A DNA stretch of 6,621 bases from Bacteroidales bacterium (GTDB lineage: Bacteria; Bacteroidota; Bacteroidia; Bacteroidales; SM23-62), in contig JADHVS010000233.1 of assembly GCA_016783865.1 (NCBI GenBank), positions 1 to 6,621 on the forward strand. Direction: 5' to 3'. The first letter of the stretch is position 1; each line of letters opens with the position of its first letter. Below, in pieces: positions 1 through 6,100 of the stretch. The notes below the pieces were generated by a model, which saw only the letters and a program-made list of their open reading frames with translations, did no database searches and was not told the origin of the DNA. Position numbers and translations under genes: made by a program.

Positions 1-1020
1 ATTGACAGAAAACATTTACTTCAAAAGGACTCTGTAAGATCACTTGTGTTTATACTGCTTGCAGCGGCCCTTATCTATTTTTATTTCAACAAGAAGATCA
101 AAAAGCAATACTTTATTGGCCTTCTGGGATTAATGATCCTTATTGATATGTGGTCGGTGGATAAAAGATACATGAATAATGATGACCTGGTTCCCAGGCG
201 TCAGGCCCGGGCAATAGAACAACCCATTGAGGCTGACCTGGTAATACAGCAGGATCCCGAAATACATTACAGGGTGTATGACGTTTCAGCAGATCCCTTT
301 CAAAACACAAGGGCCTCCAATTTCCATAAATCGATAGGCGGCTACCATGGAGCCAAGATGCAACGCTACCAGGATATTATCAGTTTTCATATCGCCAGGA
401 ATAACATGAATGTACTCAACATGCTAAATACCAGGTGGTTTATTGTTCCGGGACAGGAAGGTCAGCCACCCAGGGCTCAATTCAACAGGAGTGCTTTAGG
501 GAATGCATGGTTTGTAGATACATTCAGTTTCGTAAATAACGCCGATGAGGAAATCGCGATTCTTGGGGAAATTAACCCGGCAGACGAAGCGATTGTGGAT
601 GTCAGGTTCAGTGAATATCTTGATGAATTCACCCCTGTTTACGATTCAACGGCATCAATAATTCTAACCACTTATCAACCCGATAATCTTGTCTACGAAT
701 ACCATGCTGAATCTGATCAGCTGGCAGTGTTTTCAGAGGTATATTATGATAAAGGCTGGGAAGCATACATTGACAATGAACCATATCCTCATTTCAGGGC
801 TAATTATATTCTCAGGGCAATGGTGCTTCCGGCAGGAAAACATACCATTGAATTTAAATTCAGGCCAAAATCATACTCCACCGGTAAGAAGATTGCAGGC
901 ATTTCATCGATAATATTGTTGCTTTTAGTCTTATTTGGTTTTGGTAATGAAATCAGGAATTATATAACTATTAACGGTAAAAAAGAATCAGCAGATACAA
1001 CCGATCCAGATATAAAATGA
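1..1020 (+). CDS. YfhO-family polytopic membrane protein, C-terminal part (5' end outside window)
   Basis: The reading frame is open from base 1 with no stop upstream, so the GTG at 46 is an internal valine and the gene begins left of the window. The visible 339 residues match the C-terminal third of the large (roughly 800-900 residue) Bacteroidota YfhO-type proteins. Two hydrophobic helices lie at about residues 14-29 and 36-53, the second ending in IDMWSVDKRY. A long soluble, probably periplasmic, region of about 225 residues follows, with SIGGYHGAK near 111-119 and the family-typical YYDKGWEAYIDNE near 248-260, then ANYILRAMVLPAGKHTIEFKF. A last transmembrane helix lies at about 297-315, with a short charged tail. 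Bacillus subtilis YfhO is implicated in lipoteichoic acid glycosylation as a GT-C-type enzyme; the substrate in Bacteroidota is not known. The 4-base overlap with the following epimerase gene suggests one operon and an envelope-glycan role. Family assignment is fairly sure; function is inferred. Confidence 0.85.
   Translation: MDRKHLLQKDSVRSLVFILLAAALIYFYFNKKIKKQYFIGLLGLMILIDMWSVDKRYMNNDDLVPRRQARAIEQPIEADLVIQQDPEIHYRVYDVSADPFQNTRASNFHKSIGGYHGAKMQRYQDIISFHIARNNMNVLNMLNTRWFIVPGQEGQPPRAQFNRSALGNAWFVDTFSFVNNADEEIAILGEINPADEAIVDVRFSEYLDEFTPVYDSTASIILTTYQPDNLVYEYHAESDQLAVFSEVYYDKGWEAYIDNEPYPHFRANYILRAMVLPAGKHTIEFKFRPKSYSTGKKIAGISSIILLLLVLFGFGNEIRNYITINGKKESADTTDPDIK
1017..1020 (+). other. ATGA start/stop overlap between YfhO-type gene and epimerase gene
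   Basis: The TGA stop of the upstream gene (1018-1020) is nested in the ATG start of the next (1017-1019). No purine-rich Shine-Dalgarno sequence stands out in the 20 bases before this start; the sequence there is AT-rich and ends in ATAAA. Translational coupling by terminating ribosomes is therefore the likely route of initiation, and it implies that both genes lie on one mRNA. Confidence 0.8.
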
Positions 1021-2165
1021 TAAGACTGCTCAATATTGTCGGTGCCAGGCCCCAGATTATAAAATCATCTGCAATCAGCAGATGCATCAGGGATCACTTC
1101 CATGATAAAATTTCTGATATAATCGTTCATACGGGGCAGCACTACGATCACAATATGTCATCTGTTTTCTTTCAGGAGCTTGCTATCCCTGAACCCACCC
1201 ACAATCTCGGGATCGGATCCTCTTCCCACGCCAGGCAGACTGCCGATATGATGGTCGGGCTGGAACAGTTAATGATCAGTGAGAAACCAGATATTGTTGT
1301 ATTGTATGGCGACACTAATTCAACCCTTGCCGGTGCAGTTGCTGCCTCCAAACTCCATGTTCCCGTTGCTCATGTAGAAGCAGGACTTAGATCCTGGAAT
1401 AAATCCATGCCGGAAGAGATCAACCGGATTGTATGTGATCATACTTCTACCCTGCTGTTTTGTCCCACTAAAGCATCGATTGATAATTTAATCCGGGAAG
1501 GATTTGAATACCCTGCCCAACCTCCCTATTCATCAGACAAACCAGGCATTTTTCATAGTGGTGATGTAATGTTTGATAACAGCATTCACTTTGCAGATGA
1601 AGCAGAATCAGACTTGAGCATTATTCATGATAATAAGCTGACTCCGGGTAATTTTGTCCTGGTTACTTTGCATCGGGATTTTAATACCGATAATCCGGAA
1701 AGGCTGGATACGATATTCAAAGCAATTTATGAAATCGCAGAATCTGACCGGGTTGATTTCATTATACCCTTGCACCCCAGGACAATAAAGGCAATGAATT
1801 CTAATTTGAAGGAAGAGTTTCATGACCGGTTGAAATCCAATCCCAGGATAAAAATAGTTGAACCTGTTTCGTTTCTCAGCATGATAAATCTTGAGAAAAA
1901 CGCACGTTTAATTATGACCGATTCCGGCGGAGTTCAGAAAGAAGCCTATTTCTTTGCCAAACCATGCTTGATCCTGAGATCTGAATCGGAATGGGTCGAA
2001 CTCGTTGAGTCAGGAAATGCTATGATTGTTGATGCAGATTTTAACAAGATCCTTAATGGATTTGACCATTATAAAGAGGGATCCAAATTTGATTTTGATG
2101 CTTTATATGGAGATGGAAACGCTTCCAGGATCATTTGTGACGAAATCCTTCAATTCTGTCAATAA
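1017..2165 (+). CDS. wecB: Non-hydrolysing UDP-N-acetylglucosamine 2-epimerase family protein (WecB/WbpI-like)
   Basis: This complete 382-residue protein has the usual family length and a two-domain GT-B-like fold expected from homologues. It should interconvert C2 epimers of a UDP-N-acetylated sugar in the cytoplasm (UDP-GlcNAc to UDP-ManNAc, or a 2,3-diacetamido-uronate analogue), feeding surface polysaccharide synthesis. Visible motifs are GARPQIIK (9-16), HTGQHYD (38-44), GDTNSTLAG (98-106), HVEAGLR (119-125), MPEEINR (131-137), LHRDFNTDNPERL (218-230), PLHPRT (251-256), TDSGGVQKEA (301-310) and EWVELV (325-330). By alignment from memory, the E. coli WecB catalytic residues Asp95, Glu117, Glu131 and His213 correspond to D99, E121, E133 and H219, so the enzyme looks intact. 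The ATG at 1017 places GARPQ at the expected N-terminal distance. GARPQ, QHYD and S/T-EWVELV resemble WbpI-type enzymes more than E. coli WecB, so the exact substrate is open. Translation is probably coupled to the upstream YfhO-type gene. Confidence 0.93.
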   Translation: MIRLLNIVGARPQIIKSSAISRCIRDHFHDKISDIIVHTGQHYDHNMSSVFFQELAIPEPTHNLGIGSSSHARQTADMMVGLEQLMISEKPDIVVLYGDTNSTLAGAVAASKLHVPVAHVEAGLRSWNKSMPEEINRIVCDHTSTLLFCPTKASIDNLIREGFEYPAQPPYSSDKPGIFHSGDVMFDNSIHFADEAESDLSIIHDNKLTPGNFVLVTLHRDFNTDNPERLDTIFKAIYEIAESDRVDFIIPLHPRTIKAMNSNLKEEFHDRLKSNPRIKIVEPVSFLSMINLEKNARLIMTDSGGVQKEAYFFAKPCLILRSESEWVELVESGNAMIVDADFNKILNGFDHYKEGSKFDFDALYGDGNASRIICDEILQFCQ

Positions 2166-2183
2166 ACAGAATGTGCCAATCCT
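2166..2183. other. 18-base gap between convergent stop codons, no recognisable terminator
   Basis: The epimerase gene stops with TAA at 2163-2165 and the minus-strand PorP/SprF-type gene stops at 2184-2186, so the two units meet tail to tail. The gap is AT-rich and contains no GC-rich hairpin followed by a T run on either strand. Any terminator would have to lie inside the neighbouring coding sequence or depend on Rho. Transcripts from the two sides may therefore overlap at their 3' ends. Confidence 0.7.
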
Positions 2184-3164
2184 TTAATAACGCTGAATCC
2201 ACCTGTAACGTCTGGCATTATCACCCAGTTTTAGAGCCAGAACCAGCTCATGAGATCCCCAGCTATACTTCCTGATGCTCGACAGGTTGTAATCAAAAGC
2301 ATAGCCAATATGCAGTTGTTTGATTCGCACTCCAAGCAGTGTAATGGCCGTACCATTGGTCCTGAATGCCAGTCCTGCCCAATAATCCTGCCTGTAATAA
2401 TACTTAACACCAAGGTCTGCCTGAAACGTCAATCTCTCCGTTGCCTTGATCAAGCTGGAAATTTCGATCTCATGATCGCGGCTCAATTCAAACCGGTAAC
2501 CACCCATAAAATAGTAGTGCCTGATCTGCCTGTATTCTTCCAGTGCCTGGTTGCCAAACTTAAGATATGACTGAAACAAATTATTTATAGAAAATCCAGC
2601 AAAGTATTTGTAATTCAGGTAGTAAACGCCAAAATTAGCATCGGGGACATATAGCACTTTCCTTATGCCTTCCTCAATAACCATGTCTCCATCATCAAGA
2701 TAAGTGATCTCTTCCTCCTTTATCCTGAACTGGAATAGTCCACCCGAAAGCCCAAACGACAACTGGTCATTCCTGAAGAAAATATGATATGCATATGACC
2801 CCTGAAATCCAATCCTCTCCACAGCCCCATTCTTATCGTGATAAAGAAAACCACCCACTCCGACTCTACCCTTTGAACTCGGTTTTAACTTCCTGTTGTT
2901 GACCGATTTTTGTTTGATTACGTAGCTCTTTTTCAATAACCTGGTCTGAAAACTAAAAGACCTTGTCTGAGGAGCCTCTGCAAAACCAACCCACTGTTCC
3001 CGGGCCGTCAGATTAAAAGAAGTATAACCATCACTTCCCGCAATAGATGGATTCAGCAGGTAACCATTCATCACATACTGGCTGTACAAGGGCAATTGCT
3101 GCGCCTGCACAGATGCCGCCATTATGAATAGCAGAATGAGTACTATATATAGTTTACGTACCAT
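2184..3164 (-). CDS. PorP/SprF family type IX secretion system outer-membrane protein
   Basis: This complete 326-residue protein has the normal length for the family. It opens with a signal peptide: basic MVRK, a hydrophobic core, and a likely cleavage after VQA at residue 21. The mature N-terminus then carries the family signature LPLYSQYVMNGYLLNPSIAG (24-43), followed by REQWVGF (55-61). A lysine/arginine-rich stretch lies at about 77-100, then VGVGGFLYHDKNG (101-113). The rest consists of alternating aromatic beta-strands expected of an outer-membrane barrel, such as YAYHIFF, NFGVYYLNYKYFAGFSINNLF and HIGYAFDYNL, and ends in RWIQRY. In Flavobacterium johnsoniae, SprF is encoded next to the adhesin SprB and is needed for its secretion. 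Here the gene starts 9 bases after the stop of a SprB-repeat protein on the same strand, so it most likely serves as that protein's dedicated secretion or anchoring partner. It could instead be a more general PorP, but the pairing argues otherwise. Confidence 0.95.
   Translation of the reverse strand: MVRKLYIVLILLFIMAASVQAQQLPLYSQYVMNGYLLNPSIAGSDGYTSFNLTAREQWVGFAEAPQTRSFSFQTRLLKKSYVIKQKSVNNRKLKPSSKGRVGVGGFLYHDKNGAVERIGFQGSYAYHIFFRNDQLSFGLSGGLFQFRIKEEEITYLDDGDMVIEEGIRKVLYVPDANFGVYYLNYKYFAGFSINNLFQSYLKFGNQALEEYRQIRHYYFMGGYRFELSRDHEIEISSLIKATERLTFQADLGVKYYYRQDYWAGLAFRTNGTAITLLGVRIKQLHIGYAFDYNLSSIRKYSWGSHELVLALKLGDNARRYRWIQRY
3102..3164 (-). other. Predicted Sec signal peptide of the PorP/SprF-family protein
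   Basis: Residues 1-21 show a short basic n-region (RK at 3-4), a hydrophobic h-region (LYIVLILLFIMAA) and a small-residue c-region ending V-Q-A before QQLPLYSQY. The mature protein would then begin with Gln-Gln just ahead of the conserved LPLYSQY motif. This also supports the ATG at 3162-3164 as the true start. Confidence 0.85.
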
Positions 3165-3173
3165 CTTACGTTA
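3165..3173 (-). other. 9-base intergenic spacer with tandem TAA-TAA stop, cargo gene to PorP/SprF gene
   Basis: Read on the minus strand, the cargo gene ends TAA TAA (3176-3171), with the second stop in frame, and CGTAAG then precedes the ATG of the PorP/SprF gene. The spacer has no strong Shine-Dalgarno sequence and no room for a promoter or terminator. The two genes should be cotranscribed, unless an internal promoter lies in the end of the cargo gene. Confidence 0.75.
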
Positions 3174-6100
3174 TTATCTGATCACAGTAACATTCCCCAA
3201 AATGGGCCTGCTGCCATTGTTCAAATTAATGATAAAGTGATAGGAATCGACCGGGAGATTTCTTCCGCGGTAGATTCCGTCAAATTTATTTCCATATCCC
3301 TTATCTGACCGGAATACCAGGTCGCCCCAACGGTTATATATTTCTATTATGGCTTCCGGATAATATTCAATTCCAGGTATTCTCCATGTATCATTTTTCC
3401 CGTCTCCATTGGGGGAAATGGCCGTTGGTATGGTAAGGCAATTCTGAGCATCGGCAATCATTATAACAGTATCCATAGCAGTCGGACAGAAGTTATCGTC
3501 ATCCACAAGGACAATATACACATCCTGACCCAGGTTAAACAGAATGGTGTCGCTGGATGTTTCTTCAGGCCACCATACCGAATAGGGTTCCGTTCCACCC
3601 GTGATACTTATATGGATAATTCCATCATAAGAATCGGGACAGGTTGGTACTGAATCAACAATGATTTCAACCGTCAGTTCTTCAGGTTGAATGATCGTAT
3701 AACTGGTATCCATCCGGCAGCCGTTCAAATCGAACATAGTGAGGTAATAATTACCGGCATACAGATTTTCGATGTCTTCAGTTGAGGCTTCTCCCCATCT
3801 TTCATGCCACCAGCGATAGGTATAAGGTTCTACTCCGCCTCTTGGTCGCAGGTCAAGTGAGCCATCACTATGATCCCAGCAGGATACATTGCTCTCAATA
3901 ATTGCAATGGCATTCAGCAGATGAGGTTCAGTGACTGTTACACTTGCAAAGGTGTCGCATCCGGCAATATCCGTAATTGTCAGGTTGTAAATTCCTGCAC
4001 TTAGTCCGGAGACAGAATCACGTAATACACCTGCGTTCTGATCGCCTGTGCTCCACAGGAAGTCGTATGGTAACCGGCCACCTGATCCTATAGCCAGCAC
4101 AGCACCGTCTGATGCTCCGGCACAGGATATCATTTCACCATTATACCAATCATCCGACTTAATTTCAAATGTGATTGCCACAGGCTTTGGTTGCTTAATA
4201 TATAAAGTATCAGACAGGGTACATCCATTGGCATCTGTGATCAACACAATATATTCACCAATGGCCAGGCCGGTAATTCTGCTTGTTGCAGATGCAGGCG
4301 GATCATTCCAGAGATAGATATATGGCAAATGATCCACACCTCCTGAGATAACCACTTCCGCTTCTCCGTTATCATCGGCATTACAGGTGATCTCCCAGGC
4401 AATGGCTGTATCCACTACCATGGCAGTCGGTTCAATGAGCTGTATAGAATCGAAGTGCGGACAATTGTTCAGGTCCCTTACTTCAACGATAAATAAGCCT
4501 GCAGGCAACTGATCCGGGGTTTCCGCTGTGTCGGACCAGGTTGCTTCATTCTCACTCGTCCAAAGGTAAGTATAGCCCGGTACGCCGCCCGATGTATTTG
4601 TGGTCAGTATCTCGCCGTCAGAGGCTGTGTTACATGTTATATTATAGGAGTTATACTCCAGAGCCAGGGGATCGGTTACAATTGAATCAGGTTGATCCAG
4701 TTCAAACGACCAGGTACGTACACAATTCAATTCATCAGTGACCAGGACATCATACTGGCCGGCTGCAAGCCTATGGGCAGAATCTGCCTGCTCTCCGCTT
4801 ACCGGATGGCCTTCTGTGGAGGACCATAGATATTGATATTCAGGACCAAGGCCTCCTGTAACATCGACAGTTATCCAACCGCTGGAACTGTCATAACATG
4901 CTACATTGAAGTTGTTATAGTCAGATGCTGTGTAAGTCAGTTGCATGGTATCGGGAGGAGTGAGTATCAAAGTAGTATCAAAGAAACATCCCCAATCATC
5001 TTCAATGTGAACACTATATGTTCCATCCCATATATCAGTGATATAGTTTGATGTACTGTCCTTAACACCAGTACCGCTCCAGAGGTAATAATATGGGCGG
5101 CCTCGTCTGTTTATATTGGATGCTTTAATGAATATGCTCCCATTGGCTGAATCCACACAACTGATATTGTACATATCGCCATACAATGAAATTCCTACCG
5201 TATCTAACCGGACAGAATCGGGTTCACGTATTCTGACGGTATCCGAGTGGTAACAGTCCTCTTCATCCCATAATTGAAGTAGATAATCTCCTGCTGAAAG
5301 GTTATAAATATCTTTGGTATTTTGAGTTGAATTGTCAGGATAGGTCCATTTGTATGTCCAATTCAGGTAAAATCCATTTCCAACAGCATTAGAAATTTCT
5401 ATTTTTCCATCAGATTCACCAAGACATGTAACATTGTAATTGGTATACCTGGAAGTATCTATACTCACACCTATTGGATCAGGATCGAAAATCAGGTATA
5501 CTGAATCCCAATATATTCCGATCATAGGACACATGTTTGTATCCTTGAGAGTGAGGAAATAAATACCTGCATAGAGTTCATCGAGATCTTCATTCTTGCT
5601 CACAAAATAATTCGGACCTTTCCATGTATAATTATAGCCCTTGGTTCCACCTTCCACATCTATCAGTATCTGTGCATCTGCAGCTCCGATACATGGATTA
5701 AATATGGTGGTATCCCAGGCTACAATCAGTGGATCAGGTTGAATTAGTGTTATTGTATCCCAGCCTTCACAACTCCTGCTATCGGTGACATATACATCGT
5801 AGGTACCTATTTTCAATCCGCTTTGATCCTGTTCTGCAGGACTGAGCCCATCTCCATCCGGCGTGTTCCATTGGTAATTGTAATCCTGGCTGGGGAAGGT
5901 GGCAAATCCACCAACCGGGTTGAGGTCGATGGCTCCATCCTGATAGCCATTGCAGGTTATGTCATAGTAACCGGTGACTTCTTTATGTGCGCTTGTGATA
6001 TTCGGGGTCAGGTAGGCTCCCACGTAAATGGTCTCTGTATGGTCAACATTTCCATGATAACAATCGTCTCCTGATGGCCTGGAATCCCTTATCCACGGGT

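Noticed and set aside
46..48. GTG as the start of the YfhO-type gene
   Set aside because: The same frame is open back to base 1, the upstream residues (IDRKHLLQKDSVRSL) fit the family, and the protein would lack most of its membrane domain. The gene is cut by the window edge.
689..913. 74-codon open frame on the + strand inside the YfhO-type gene
   Set aside because: It is an out-of-frame shadow of a well-supported gene, with no recognisable motif.
1679..1705. HRDFN in the epimerase in place of the usual HR-x-E-N motif, as a sign of inactivation
   Set aside because: The histidine itself (H219) and the other predicted catalytic acids are kept, and the position after HR varies among Bacteroidota relatives as far as I recall.
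1608..1823. 71-codon open frame on the minus strand, antisense to the epimerase gene
   Set aside because: It is a shadow of a highly conserved coding region, with no protein family resemblance.
2171..2219. Imperfect inverted repeat (AATGTGCCA and TGGCATTA) near the convergent junction as a terminator
   Set aside because: The arms are short and interrupted, the loop is more than 30 bases and no T run follows. One arm lies inside coding sequence.
2250..2570. 106-codon open frame on the + strand, antisense to the PorP/SprF gene
   Set aside because: It overlaps a complete, motif-rich gene. Its translation is rich in Cys, Pro and Ile without domain features, as expected for a reverse-strand shadow.
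3165..3260. Separate promoter for the PorP/SprF gene
   Set aside because: No Bacteroidota-type TTTG / TAnnTTTG pair with suitable spacing could be recognised, and the 9-base gap favours cotranscription with the cargo gene.
3453..5960. Possible CRISPR or recent tandem DNA duplication
   Set aside because: The periodicity is about 240-270 bases and exists only at protein level. There is no long identical DNA repeat and no spacer pattern.
4048..6074. Several 66-89 codon + strand open frames (4048-4317, 4541-4741, 4833-5051, 5823-6074) opposite the repeat array
   Set aside because: They recur opposite similar repeat sequence, show no conserved motif and are explained by codon bias of the antisense repeats.
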